Below are positions 43,407-52,182 of a DNA stretch of 52,185 bases, in pieces. The notes under the pieces were generated by a model. The model was not told the origin of the DNA and made no database searches. It saw only the letters and a program-made list of their open reading frames with translations. The translations under genes were made by a program, and so were the position numbers. Position 1 is the first letter of the stretch. Every line of letters begins with the position of its first letter. Source of the stretch: an uncultured Ruminococcus sp. (GTDB taxonomy: Bacteria > Bacillota > Clostridia > Oscillospirales > Acutalibacteraceae); assembly GCA_902785365.1 (NCBI GenBank), contig CACZYC010000011.1, positions 1-52,185 of the forward strand, given 5' to 3'.

Positions 43407-44543
43407 TTAACTCAACCACACCAAATCGGTGTCGGTTGCGAAGTTATCTATTCCGAATACCACGAGCACCTCGTCGTACTTTCCGCTTTTCAAAAGCTCT
43501 GAGACGCTCTTTTTGTAGTAGCGCAGGTCAACAAGCGTGACCGTGTTGTAATTCTCCGCCAAAAACGGTGCCATACAGTGCGCGAAGCTGTCTTTTATGA
43601 CGAGCGCTCTGCCCGACTTTACATTCTTGTTTGTAAAGGTTTCAAGCGCGTGGTTGCCGTCGATAAATACAGGGTACTTGTCGTCCTCTTTGAGGTGGTT
43701 GGTAAAGTACATTGTGTTGTAGCTCTTTGTTTCTTCGCCCTCGGTAATGTCGAGGGTGATGTTTTTCTCGGCTTTCGGATTTCTCCACAGCTCAATGTTG
43801 TCGCCCATATTCAACCAGAATCCGCTTGTTGAGTAGGTTGTGCCGTAAAAGTCGGGGTAGGACTTGATATTGAACGAGGATTTTTTCGCGGGCGTCCGTC
43901 CCAGCTCGGTCATAAGCTGCTCATACGCAGTGTACGATCCGAGAGTTGTCCAGTGGTGGTCGGTGCGGTAATAGAGCAGTCTGCCGTTCTGGGCGTCGCT
44001 CTTGAATCGAGAGCGCACGTCCACAAATTTTATATTGTGTTCGCCGAGAACAGTTTTAATATTGTTAAAATACCCGTCGTCCTTGTACTCGTCGTGAACC
44101 TTGGGCAATTCGTCTTTCATTATGTAGCCCGTACTCGGAACAATAAGACAGGTCATTTTTGCTTTTGTGCTGTCCTTGAAGTCGGTCAGCGCTCCGAGGT
44201 TGGTTTCAATGCGGTTTTTATCGCTTACGGGCTCGTTGATAAGATAGCCGTTGTCGCAGTTATATACGCCGTTAGCACCGTTGTTGCCGACGAGGAAATT
44301 CGCGTAGGCGTTAACCCCGACCCACATATTACGGACGGGGAAGTGGTCGGCTAAATAGTTCTCAAAGCCCTCCTCATACTCTCCGTTCGCTATTGCCTCT
44401 AGCTTGGCTTCGGGGAAATCCTCCAGATAACGCTTTTCAAGCGAGCTGTAATTGCTTTTCGGCGTAACGATGAACAATACCGCCATTACAAAAATGAACA
44501 GCAGAAACAAAAACATCGGCAAAAGCAGACGTTTCTTTTTCAT
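43407..44543 (-). CDS. DHHW-family O-acetyltransferase partner protein
   Basis: A 378-aa protein with an N-terminal membrane anchor (LLLPMFLFLLFIFVMAVLF) and an extracellular AlgX/SGNH-like domain. The hallmark is YYRTDHHWTTLGSYTAY; VIKDSFAHCMAPFLA is the probable serine-containing motif. It follows the MBOAT gene on the same strand and should accept the acyl group at the outer face and transfer it to a surface glycan. ATG 44543 follows AAGGAGC. A tandem heptad array lies in the 73-bp gap between the two genes. Confidence 0.86.
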   Translation of the reverse strand: MKKKRLLLPMFLFLLFIFVMAVLFIVTPKSNYSSLEKRYLEDFPEAKLEAIANGEYEEGFENYLADHFPVRNMWVGVNAYANFLVGNNGANGVYNCDNGYLINEPVSDKNRIETNLGALTDFKDSTKAKMTCLIVPSTGYIMKDELPKVHDEYKDDGYFNNIKTVLGEHNIKFVDVRSRFKSDAQNGRLLYYRTDHHWTTLGSYTAYEQLMTELGRTPAKKSSFNIKSYPDFYGTTYSTSGFWLNMGDNIELWRNPKAEKNITLDITEGEETKSYNTMYFTNHLKEDDKYPVFIDGNHALETFTNKNVKSGRALVIKDSFAHCMAPFLAENYNTVTLVDLRYYKKSVSELLKSGKYDEVLVVFGIDNFATDTDLVWLS

Positions 44544-44561
44544 AATTACAGCTCCTTTCAA

Positions 44562-44589
44562 TATTAGTAGTCAGTGGTCAGTGGTCAGT
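44562..44589. repeat. Solo heptad array between MBOAT and DHHW genes
   Basis: AGTCAGT, GGTCAGT and GGTCAGT, with a partial unit on each side, are the same heptads as in the larger elements. They lie next to a small GC hairpin (GCGGGC/GCCCGC) and an ACCCGATTT phrase similar to the CCCGATT block of copies 1-3. They are inside an operon, just upstream of a ribosome site. Confidence 0.78.
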
Positions 44590-44616
44590 GATTGGCGGGC
44601 TCTGCCCGCACCCGAT

Positions 44617-46011
44617 TTAAAACCTGAAATACAGGAACGGGTTATAGCTCTGGGTTACGATGGACGCTGTGGAAAGCGCCAGCACAACCGCGCAGAACAC
44701 TGTCTCGAGCGCGAAAGTAAAGCGCTTGTCCTTAATTTTGAGGTAGATATTTTTAGCAATCGGAGTAGAGGCGAAAATCGCCGCCGCGAAAATCACCGCG
44801 TAGTGACACAGGATTACAAGCGCCTGCTGTCCGATAATACCGTTTGAGGGATTGAACAGATTGACGATAAACTCGCCCAAAAGCGACATATCGTCAAAGA
44901 AGAAGATTACCCAGCCGAACAGGAATATGATGATGGTGTAGATATGCTTTATCACGTTCGGCAGTTTTTCGAGGAATCTTCCTATCACAAACTTCTCTAT
45001 GATGAGAATTACTCCGTAGTAAAGTCCCCAAAGTATAAAGTTATACGCCGCGCCGTGCCACAGTCCCGTGAGGAACCATACAACAAGCAGGTTGAATATC
45101 TGTCTCGGCACCCCGCGCCTGTTTCCGCCCAGCGGTATGTAAACGTATTCCCTGAACCAGGTCGAGAGCGAGATGTGCCATCTGCGCCAGAACTCGGTCA
45201 CGGATTTTGAAATATAAGGGTAGTTGAAGTTGGGCAAAAACTCAAATCCGAGCATATTGCCCAGTCCGCGCGCCATATCGCTGTAGCCCGAAAAGTCAAA
45301 GTAAATCTGCATAGCGTAGGCGGCTATGCCTATCCAGCTTCCGAGCACGCCGTTTTGGTCGGTGGTGGCTCGTATCGCGTCCCACATCGCGCCCATCTGG
45401 TTGGCTATGAGAACTTTCTTGCCCAGACCTACCATAAACAGCTTAACGCCGTTGTTGAACTGCTCAAGTGTTTCGCGGCGGTGCTTGAGCTGATACGCCA
45501 CGTCCTTGTATCGTACAATCGGGCCCGCTATGAGCTGAGGGAACAGCGCCACATAGGTTCCGAAGTTAATCAGGCTCTTTGACACGGGAGCGTCGTCGCG
45601 GTATACGTCGATGACATAGCTCATTGTCTGGAACGTGTAGAAGCTTATGCCTATCGGCAGGGAAACTTCCAGAGTTTTGATGTGCAAAAACGGCAGGAGA
45701 TTGACCGTCTCGGTAATCATTCCTCCGTATTTGAAGAACGCCAGTATTCCCACATCAATTATTATCGTGACAATCAGCGGGATTTTCGCTTTCTTTTTGT
45801 CGGGCTTGCATTTCTCGACAAAGTAACCGCCCGCGTAGTTTATGACAATGCTCGCGAGCATAAGCAGAACGAGCGTAGGCTCGCCCCAGCCGTAAAAAAC
45901 AAGGTTGATAAAGAAAAGGAAAAGGTTGCGCGCCTTGCGCGGTACTATGTAGTAAATGAGCAGTGTAACGGGCAGATACATAAACAAAAATATCAAACTC
46001 GAAAATACCAT
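44617..46011 (-). CDS. MBOAT-family membrane O-acyltransferase
   Basis: A 464-aa polytopic enzyme of the AlgI/DltB type that moves acyl groups across the membrane for polysaccharide or teichoic acid modification. The conserved core is PQLIAGPIVRY, FDFSGYSDMARG, FWRRWHISLSTWFREYVYIPLGG and the catalytic histidine in TGLWHGA. Pairing with a DHHW protein downstream is the classic arrangement for surface glycan O-acetylation. The ATG at 46011 follows AAAGGAGAGG, with a good promoter. Confidence 0.93.
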   Translation of the reverse strand: MVFSSLIFLFMYLPVTLLIYYIVPRKARNLFLFFINLVFYGWGEPTLVLLMLASIVINYAGGYFVEKCKPDKKKAKIPLIVTIIIDVGILAFFKYGGMITETVNLLPFLHIKTLEVSLPIGISFYTFQTMSYVIDVYRDDAPVSKSLINFGTYVALFPQLIAGPIVRYKDVAYQLKHRRETLEQFNNGVKLFMVGLGKKVLIANQMGAMWDAIRATTDQNGVLGSWIGIAAYAMQIYFDFSGYSDMARGLGNMLGFEFLPNFNYPYISKSVTEFWRRWHISLSTWFREYVYIPLGGNRRGVPRQIFNLLVVWFLTGLWHGAAYNFILWGLYYGVILIIEKFVIGRFLEKLPNVIKHIYTIIIFLFGWVIFFFDDMSLLGEFIVNLFNPSNGIIGQQALVILCHYAVIFAAAIFASTPIAKNIYLKIKDKRFTFALETVFCAVVLALSTASIVTQSYNPFLYFRF

Positions 46012-46046
46012 AAAACCTCTCCTTTCCGTAAAATATCAGCGTAATT

Positions 46047-46075
46047 ATTATATAATTTTTGAAAATGTTAGTCAA
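46047..46075 (-). promoter_or_regulatory. Promoter of MBOAT-DHHW operon
   Basis: On the minus strand TTGACT (46075-46070), 17-bp spacer, TATAAT (46052-46047). Confidence 0.75.
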
Positions 46076-46094
46076 TAATTAAAGCGGGTAAAGA

Positions 46095-47522
46095 TTATTT
46101 ATCCGTTTGCGGAATCTCCGTCTTGTCGTATTCGTCAAGTCGGTTGCCGTAGAGGTAGTATTTGGTTTCTTTAACCACTACATTCGACAGCAAAAGCACG
46201 GCTATAAGGTTGGGTATAGCCATAAGCGCGTTCGCGATATTTGCGAGCGACCATATCATTCCGAGTGAAATAACGGGAGACACAAGCAATACAAATATGA
46301 ACAAAAGCTTGTAGGGTATCATTCCCTTTAAACCGAAAAGATACTCCACGCACCTTTCGCCGTAGTATGACCATCCAAGCACTGTTGAGTACGCGAACGC
46401 CAGTATACCTACGACGAGTATAGGCGTGCCGATGTAGGGGATTTTCTCAAACGCTATGTAGCTGAGCTGGCCATCAGAAGCCCCCTCGAAGCTTTCGGGA
46501 TATTTGAGCATAGAGCTGACGAGTACAACGCCCGTCATAAGACAGACAACCACAGTGTCCCAGAATGTTCCCGTCGAGCTTATCATAGCCTGACGCACGC
46601 TGTTTCTTGTCTGAGCGGCTGAGGCTACGATAGGAGCCGAGCCCATACCCGACTCGTTGGAGAACAGTCCTCTGGCTACGCCGTAGCGCGCGGCTATCAT
46701 TATTCCCGAGCCCGCGAATCCCGCGACAGCCGCCTGCGGAGCGAACGCGGATTTGATTATCAGCTCCACGGCGGGAATGATATAATTATAGTTCATCACC
46801 AGTATAATTATACAGCCAAGCACATAAAGCCCCGCCATAGCGGGCACAAGCGCTTCGCAAACCCTTGAAATCCACTTGATTCCGCCGAAGATAACCACAG
46901 CGGTTATCGACGCGATAACCACTCCGACAATTATCGACACAACGGAAACACTGCGGCCGAAAATCTCGACCATGAGGGTTTTGTCGGGGTTAAACTGGTT
47001 GTTCATTATCTCGGAAATTGCGTTGACCTGTACTCCGCTGCCGATTCCGAACGACGCGAAAATCGCGAACAGCGCGAAGAGGACGCCCAGCCATTTGAGT
47101 TTCAATCCTCTTTCCAGTACATACATAGCGCCGCCGAGCATTCTTCCGTCCTTGGAACGCACGCGGTACTTGACCGCCAAAAGCGCCTCGGCGTACTTTG
47201 TGGCAATGCCAAGCACGCCCGTAATCCAGCACCAGAACACCGCTCCCGCGCCTCCGAGCGCGATAGCCGTGCCTACGCCTATGATATTGCCCGTGCCTAT
47301 TGTAGAGGCGAGAGCCGTCGCGAGCGACTGGAAAGGGCTGATGTCGCCGCTCGATTCGGGGTCCTTTGTAACGGAAAGCCTGATTGCCTTGAAGGTTTTT
47401 CTCTGCACAAAACGTGTGCGGATTGTTATGAAAATATGAGTTCCCATAAGCAGGATTATCATAAACCATCCCCACAGGAACGAATCAACACCGTTTATAA
47501 AGTTGGAGATCGCGCTTAACAT
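46095..47522 (-). CDS. Alanine/glycine:cation symporter (AGCS family)
   Basis: A 475-aa polytopic Na+ or H+ coupled amino acid carrier. The signatures are PFQSLATALASTIGTGNIIGV, WCWITGVLGIATKYAEALLAVKYR and NESGMGSAPIVASAAQT. Its start codon overlaps the HAD gene stop by seven bases, and its ribosome site (AAGGAGC) lies in that gene, indicating coupling. Substrate choice between alanine and glycine is not readable. Confidence 0.93.
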   Translation of the reverse strand: MLSAISNFINGVDSFLWGWFMIILLMGTHIFITIRTRFVQRKTFKAIRLSVTKDPESSGDISPFQSLATALASTIGTGNIIGVGTAIALGGAGAVFWCWITGVLGIATKYAEALLAVKYRVRSKDGRMLGGAMYVLERGLKLKWLGVLFALFAIFASFGIGSGVQVNAISEIMNNQFNPDKTLMVEIFGRSVSVVSIIVGVVIASITAVVIFGGIKWISRVCEALVPAMAGLYVLGCIIILVMNYNYIIPAVELIIKSAFAPQAAVAGFAGSGIMIAARYGVARGLFSNESGMGSAPIVASAAQTRNSVRQAMISSTGTFWDTVVVCLMTGVVLVSSMLKYPESFEGASDGQLSYIAFEKIPYIGTPILVVGILAFAYSTVLGWSYYGERCVEYLFGLKGMIPYKLLFIFVLLVSPVISLGMIWSLANIANALMAIPNLIAVLLLSNVVVKETKYYLYGNRLDEYDKTEIPQTDK

Positions 47523-48160
47523 ATATCCAAAAGCTCCTTTAAATTTTTAACTATCGCAAAAGTCATATTGCGGGTTTCCTCATCGGGCTCGTCCATATCG
47601 GGCACCATAACCGCTTTGCACCCCGCGCGGTAAGCGGACTGTATGCCGTTTGGACTGTCCTCAACCGCGATACATTCCGCTGGTGAAAATCCGACTTCCT
47701 CACACGCCTTGAGGTAGATATCGGGCTCGGGCTTGCCGAGCTTTACCATAGCGGAACAGATTATTTTGTCAAAATATTCGTACAGTCCTGAGCGGGTGAG
47801 ATAACGCTTTGCTCTCTCGGGAGGGGTTGCTGTTGCCAAAGCGATTTTATACCCGCGTCTTTTGAGTTCTTTCAATGTATATTCGGCGTACGGTTTGAGG
47901 TCTATGCCGTTTTGCTCAACATAGTTTTCCATAAGCTCAATGCGCTTGTTTCTGACCTCGTCGTAGTCAAAATCCTCGCCGAAAAAGCCCCGTAGTCTTT
48001 GAATCGCGAACGGACGCGCCAGCGAGCGAATCGCCAGAGCGTGCTTTGTTTCAAACGGATATCCGCAGGCTCTGCCCGCCTCGCGCCAAAATCTGACATA
48101 CAGTTTTTCGCTGTCGAGGATAACTCCGTCCATATCAAAAATTACGGCTTTAATGTTCAT
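47516..48160 (-). CDS. HAD-superfamily phosphatase (beta-phosphoglucomutase-like)
   Basis: A 214-aa HAD hydrolase with a helical cap. Motif I is FDMDGVILDSE, motif II LATATPP, motif III with lysine in KLGKPEPDIY, and motif IV EDSPNGIQSA. It resembles pgmB/YvdM-like sugar phosphatases; the substrate is unknown. ATG 48160 follows GAAAGGA; the open frame further upstream runs into the repeat element at 48178 and is not coding. Confidence 0.9.
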   Translation of the reverse strand: MNIKAVIFDMDGVILDSEKLYVRFWREAGRACGYPFETKHALAIRSLARPFAIQRLRGFFGEDFDYDEVRNKRIELMENYVEQNGIDLKPYAEYTLKELKRRGYKIALATATPPERAKRYLTRSGLYEYFDKIICSAMVKLGKPEPDIYLKACEEVGFSPAECIAVEDSPNGIQSAYRAGCKAVMVPDMDEPDEETRNMTFAIVKNLKELLDIC

Positions 48161-48177
48161 ATTTATCCTTTCACTAT

Positions 48178-48334
48178 TTGCCCTCCCTTGGGGGAGGGTG
48201 GCACGCCGCAGGCGTGACGGGAGAGGGTCCACTTGCTAATAGTTATTAATCGAAAGTTTGATGTAACGAGCTTTCTAAAGTTGACCCTCTTCAGTCTCGC
48301 TATGCTCGACAGCTTCCCCCAAGGGAAGCCTTTG
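48178..48334. repeat. Dispersed palindromic repeat (CTCCCTTGGGGGAG type)
   Basis: The left end CCCTCCCTTGGGGGAGGGTGG and the right end (reverse complement CTTCCCTTGGGGGAAGCTG) form imperfect terminal inverted repeats of ~45 bp. Both continue into a GAGAGGGTC / GAAGAGGGTC phrase, and the left one holds the hairpin CACGCC/GGCGTG. Such elements are frequent in Oscillospiraceae. The right arm is translated as the C-terminus of the EamA transporter. Confidence 0.82.
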
Positions 48335-49234
48335 GTTTACCAACACAATTCCCGCAGCGATAAGCACAAGCGAAATCAGGTTGCCTATATTTAAAATGTT
48401 TTCGCCGAGGAGAATCCACGACCACAGCGTGCCGAAAACAGGCACAAGCATTGTGAAGATTGTTATTCTGCTGACGGGGTGGTATTTAAGCAGGGCTGTC
48501 CACAGCAGAAAGCTCACCGATGAAACCACAGAGAGCCATATCAGAATAATTATGCCCTCAAAGCTTGAATAGCTGACGCGACCGCCCAAAATCACGCCGA
48601 TAATTATAAGCAGAAGTCCTCCGCCGAAAAGCTGATACGCCGTCACGGCAGCGGGATTTTTGCCTGCCATAATTTTTTTGGTGATTATATTTCCGCCCGC
48701 GCCCGAAAATGCCGACAACAAAACTATAAAGTCGCCGAGCAGCGTCGCCGTGCCGAGCGAAAAGTCCTTGAAATTCACAAAAACAATACCCGCGAGCCCC
48801 GCTATACAACCGATGATTTTGAGCGGTGTAAGCCTGTCCGTGTCACGGAAGAACACAGCCGCAAGGGCTACCGAAATTATCGAAACCGTGCCCGTCAGGA
48901 TAGAGGTGTTCGTCGCCGTTGTAAGCCCTACGCCCACATAGGCGAAAAGGTATTGCAGCGTTGTTTGTACAAAGCCCAGAAGGGCTACGGGCAATATATC
49001 TTTTCTGTTAATAACAAGAGGTTTTCTGTATATTATCAGACCGAAAAGGAACACAAGGATTCCCGCGAGCGAGAATCTCTCTCCCGCGAAAAGCAGTTTT
49101 GAGCCTGTGCTCTCTATCGCCAGTGTTTCATAACCAAGCTTGATTACAGGGAACGCCGTGCCCCAGAGCGCCGAGCAAACAGTTGCGCCGAGGTACGCCG
49201 CCCATCTGTTTTTTAATATGGATTGCCTGTCCAT
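48275..49234 (-). CDS. EamA/DMT-family permease with repeat-encoded tail
   Basis: A 319-aa exporter with ten membrane helices in two EamA repeats (ALWGTAFPVIKLGY and the second starting near GDFIVLLSAFSGAGG). The substrate is unknown; the family exports amino acids and metabolites. The last 18 or so residues (RLPLGEAVEHSETEEGQL) are not family-like: they are translated from the inverted-repeat element at 48178-48334, which supplies the stop codon. The native C-terminus was probably overwritten by insertion after helix ten. ATG 49234 follows AAGGTGA. Confidence 0.86.
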   Translation of the reverse strand: MDRQSILKNRWAAYLGATVCSALWGTAFPVIKLGYETLAIESTGSKLLFAGERFSLAGILVFLFGLIIYRKPLVINRKDILPVALLGFVQTTLQYLFAYVGVGLTTATNTSILTGTVSIISVALAAVFFRDTDRLTPLKIIGCIAGLAGIVFVNFKDFSLGTATLLGDFIVLLSAFSGAGGNIITKKIMAGKNPAAVTAYQLFGGGLLLIIIGVILGGRVSYSSFEGIIILIWLSVVSSVSFLLWTALLKYHPVSRITIFTMLVPVFGTLWSWILLGENILNIGNLISLVLIAAGIVLVNQRLPLGEAVEHSETEEGQL

Positions 49235-49276
49235 TTAATCACCTTTTGTATTATATAGGAAAAACAGAATAATAGC

Positions 49277-49307
49277 AAGAAAAAAAGAGACGCCGAAGCG
49301 CCTCTTT
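49277..49307 (-). terminator. Terminator of cotH-dockerin gene
   Basis: Minus strand: stem AAAGAGGCGC/GCGTCTCTTT with a TTCG tetraloop (one G-U), then T's. It begins 13 bp after the stop codon. Confidence 0.88.
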
Positions 49308-49319
49308 GATATTTTGGTA

Positions 49320-51989
49320 TTAAATTTCAAGCAGGTTAGCGAGATAGAGCTGAATCGTTGTAGCGTCACGGATTGAAAGCTTACCTGTCTTGCGGACATT
49401 TCCCGCCTTATACTGAGCGTCCGTAAGCTGGGTCAGACCTACTAAAGCCAACTGAATGTTTGTTACGTCGTTGACGTTGACTTTTCCGTTTGTGTCAACA
49501 TCGCCCATAACGGGATTATCGCTGTAATTTGAGGTGCTGACTGTATGAACGTGTACGCCGTCGTTTTGTCTTGCGGTGTAATTATCGTCAGCTGTGTACA
49601 GAATGTTGCCGCCCGATAGCGCTATATCCACAGTCTGCGCGCCCATAGAAGTGTCGTTACAGAAAATAATATTCTCGAAAGCGCTGTCAAATACCGCGCG
49701 GTAAACATCCGTACCGTCATAGGCGTGTCCGACATATTCGGCGGCTTCGCCCGGCCAGTCTGCGTTAACCGTAACGCCGCTTTCGCTTCCGTACCATACA
49801 AAGAAGTTGACCTTGCCCCAGTTCTGGGTGTTCTTGAAGTAAACTGCCGTCTTGCCCTCGGGAATGTCAGGCTCTGTGGGCACAGTCGGAGTTACGGGAG
49901 TTGTCTCGGACGGTTGAGCCGTAATATACAGAGCGCCGCCTCTGAGGGTGATTCTTACCTTGGTGTCCGCTGTCGGGGTAGTTTCGGTGTTCATATTGTT
50001 GCCTGCGGAGTGAACATAGGACGCTGTTTCGGGGTCGTCAAAGTTAGCTGTGTAGTAGGTGCTTGCGCCGTCGAAAGCCTTGAAGTAATAGTGTGTGCCC
50101 GCTTTAAGCGTAACGTCAATATAGTATGTACCGTCGCCGTTCGGAGTGAGCTGATAATCAGTTGCGCCCCAGCCGCCGAAGCCAAAGCCTGTGAGGTAGT
50201 AGTTTGCCTGTGGTACGGTAGACTGCGTCGGGCTGGTGGGAGTAGTCGGCTGTGTGGAGGAGTACTGTGAGGTAATCCAGTTTGCTCTTGCCTGAGTCCA
50301 GTCTTTGAGGTACTTTAACTCTCCGCTGTAATCTCTGGAATAGCTCCCCGAAAGTCCTGTGCCTCTGTAAGCCGTGCAATTCCACATGAAATCCCACATA
50401 ATATAGTTGTTGTACTGAGCCTTTGTTATGCTGTTCGCGTAGGCGTCAATGCTCTTGAGCCTGCCTGTTGAAGCTGACCTTCCCATAAGCACATTTACAG
50501 CGGGGAGGAATTTGCCGTTCCAGGCAGCCTTGACAATGTCCTCAAAGGTCTTGCCGTCAGCGGTTTTGCCCTGGGTTGTGAACGCCTTGCCGTAGGGGTT
50601 GACGGTTCTGTTGTATGTGGCGGTTCTTGTTGTCCAGCCCTGTACGTTACAGGTCGAGGTTGAGCAGCCGTCGCGCACACAGTCAACCGCGCCGAGGTCG
50701 GAGTCGCAGTCCCAGATGGGAGCGGCATAGAATTTGCCATCGGCGGCGTTGTAGGTGAAGTAGGTGCTTGTGTAACCGCCGTCACAGTTTTTGCCGAAGT
50801 CCTGGAGCAGATACATCGTGGCGAGGCTGTCGAGGTCGCAAATCTGCTCAAGCTGGCTCATATTTCCGCTGTACAGCACATTTTCAAAATTCTGGTATGT
50901 GTTTTTGATGTAGTTAAATCTATTCTCATATTCGGGAGTGCCCGCCGTGAAGTCCTCGAGGTCGGGAGTTTTGAGTACAACGTGATAACCTCGCGAGGTC
51001 TCAAAGTAAACATCGTCCTTGTAGTTCCACACGTCAACCTCAATCAGGAAGTTGAAGCCTGTGTCAACCTTGTCGGATTCATCCTTGAGAGAAACGATTG
51101 AGTTTTTGCCGAGGTCAACCTTGTGGCACGCTATATAACAACCTCTGTAAGCGCCGTTGACATAGAAGTCAACAAAGCTCGTGTCGGGCGCGTAGGGGTT
51201 GCCCACATCAGCCGCCATATCGTACATAATCGAGTTGCGCAGGAGAGTGGGGTCCTTGGCGTTCGAGACGAACGAGAACTTTTTGCTCGTAGTGTGGCCT
51301 ATTGTGGTTTTTTCGTTAAAGGTGAGGTTAAAGGGCTTTTTGTCGGTCTGAGTCCAGTTTGTGTTGCCGCGGCCCTTGATTTTTTTGAGTTTTGTGTCAA
51401 TTGTACCGCTTTCGCTCACAACACTTACGTCGGCAGTGCTGCAGGAGTTCTGCTTGTTCTGAATAAGGAAAGAGTACAGGTCGGTGTTCTGGGTAACGCC
51501 GTTTGCGTCTACATAGGAGTTTGTAGTGTCATTGACATAAACGCTCGCCTCGGCGTCGCTTTTGCGGACGATGAGGGAGTAGCTTGTCGAACCGCGTCTG
51601 ACGGTCATAGACGCGCCGTCGGTGTAGCTGACTATTGCGGAAGTTCCCGCCGCGATAGTAACGCCGCCCGCGGTAATGCTCTCGGTATAGTTGTTGTAAA
51701 GCTCAACCTTGCTTGCGTTAGCCGTTGCGGGCAGGAAGATATATTTGGCGTTTGAGCTTGCGTTAATTCCATCATAGCCTGTCCATAGCTGCCACGCCTG
51801 AGGGCTGTTTGAGCCCGCGTCCGCGTGAGCGTATACGCCTCCTGTTGAGGTTATAAAAGACGGCTTTGCGTCGGGGTTGACAACAGGCGCGTCACCGTCA
51901 GCGTAAACCGCTGTCGAGCTGATTGAAACGACCAGCAAAGCGGCAAGAATAATTGACAAAAGTTTTTTGGAAATCTTAATTTTCCTCAT
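49320..51989 (-). CDS. Secreted CotH-family protein with starch-binding-like modules and dockerin
   Basis: An 889-aa exported protein. In order: signal peptide (1 to about 30, ending VYADG); an N-terminal beta domain; a CotH kinase-like domain (about 175-560; motifs KIKGRGNTNW, KPFNLTF and APIWDCDSDLG); a Thr/Pro linker; a beta module with aromatic residues (FGFGGWGATDYQL); a second Thr/Pro linker; a CBM26-like starch-binding module (about 717-805, AVYFKNTQNWGKVNFFVWYG); and a C-terminal type I dockerin (about 827-889) with two calcium-loop repeats (DVDTNGKVNVNDV, and a weaker one at KTGKLSIRDA). The dockerin implies attachment to a cohesin scaffoldin outside this window. CotH proteins phosphorylate spore coat or are of unknown role in cellulosomes. 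ATG 51989 follows GAGGTGAT. Confidence 0.88.
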   Translation of the reverse strand: MRKIKISKKLLSIILAALLVVSISSTAVYADGDAPVVNPDAKPSFITSTGGVYAHADAGSNSPQAWQLWTGYDGINASSNAKYIFLPATANASKVELYNNYTESITAGGVTIAAGTSAIVSYTDGASMTVRRGSTSYSLIVRKSDAEASVYVNDTTNSYVDANGVTQNTDLYSFLIQNKQNSCSTADVSVVSESGTIDTKLKKIKGRGNTNWTQTDKKPFNLTFNEKTTIGHTTSKKFSFVSNAKDPTLLRNSIMYDMAADVGNPYAPDTSFVDFYVNGAYRGCYIACHKVDLGKNSIVSLKDESDKVDTGFNFLIEVDVWNYKDDVYFETSRGYHVVLKTPDLEDFTAGTPEYENRFNYIKNTYQNFENVLYSGNMSQLEQICDLDSLATMYLLQDFGKNCDGGYTSTYFTYNAADGKFYAAPIWDCDSDLGAVDCVRDGCSTSTCNVQGWTTRTATYNRTVNPYGKAFTTQGKTADGKTFEDIVKAAWNGKFLPAVNVLMGRSASTGRLKSIDAYANSITKAQYNNYIMWDFMWNCTAYRGTGLSGSYSRDYSGELKYLKDWTQARANWITSQYSSTQPTTPTSPTQSTVPQANYYLTGFGFGGWGATDYQLTPNGDGTYYIDVTLKAGTHYYFKAFDGASTYYTANFDDPETASYVHSAGNNMNTETTPTADTKVRITLRGGALYITAQPSETTPVTPTVPTEPDIPEGKTAVYFKNTQNWGKVNFFVWYGSESGVTVNADWPGEAAEYVGHAYDGTDVYRAVFDSAFENIIFCNDTSMGAQTVDIALSGGNILYTADDNYTARQNDGVHVHTVSTSNYSDNPVMGDVDTNGKVNVNDVTNIQLALVGLTQLTDAQYKAGNVRKTGKLSIRDATTIQLYLANLLEI

Positions 51990-52008
51990 AAGATATCACC
52001 TCATTTTC

Positions 52009-52037
52009 ATTATATACGCAAACAAAAAAATATGCAA
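52009..52037 (-). promoter_or_regulatory. Promoter of cotH-dockerin gene
   Basis: Minus strand TTGCAT (52037-52032), 17-bp spacer, TATAAT (52014-52009). The leader would be only about 13 nt, starting at the ribosome site. Confidence 0.7.
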
Positions 52038-52060
52038 TAAACTATCCGATATTTTTCACA

Positions 52061-52087
52061 AAAAAATACCGCCGCTTAAGCGACGGT
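52061..52087 (-). terminator. Terminator shielding cotH from upstream transcription
   Basis: ACCGCCGC/GCGACGGT stem (one mismatch) with a TTAA loop, then T's on the minus strand. Its source gene lies beyond the right end. Confidence 0.7.
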
Positions 52088-52182
52088 TCAGACTGTAGAA
52101 AAACTCGGAATTCGTGAGAGCGGATTCCGAGTTTGCTGTATTTGTAGATAAATTTTTTAAATATTGTTGAAAAATGAGAAGA
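52087..52182. repeat. Right copy of 96-bp terminal inverted repeat
   Basis: Exact reverse complement of 1-96. Its internal hairpin works as a terminator on the minus strand, that is, for transcription entering the window from the right. Three bases lie beyond it. Confidence 0.9.
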
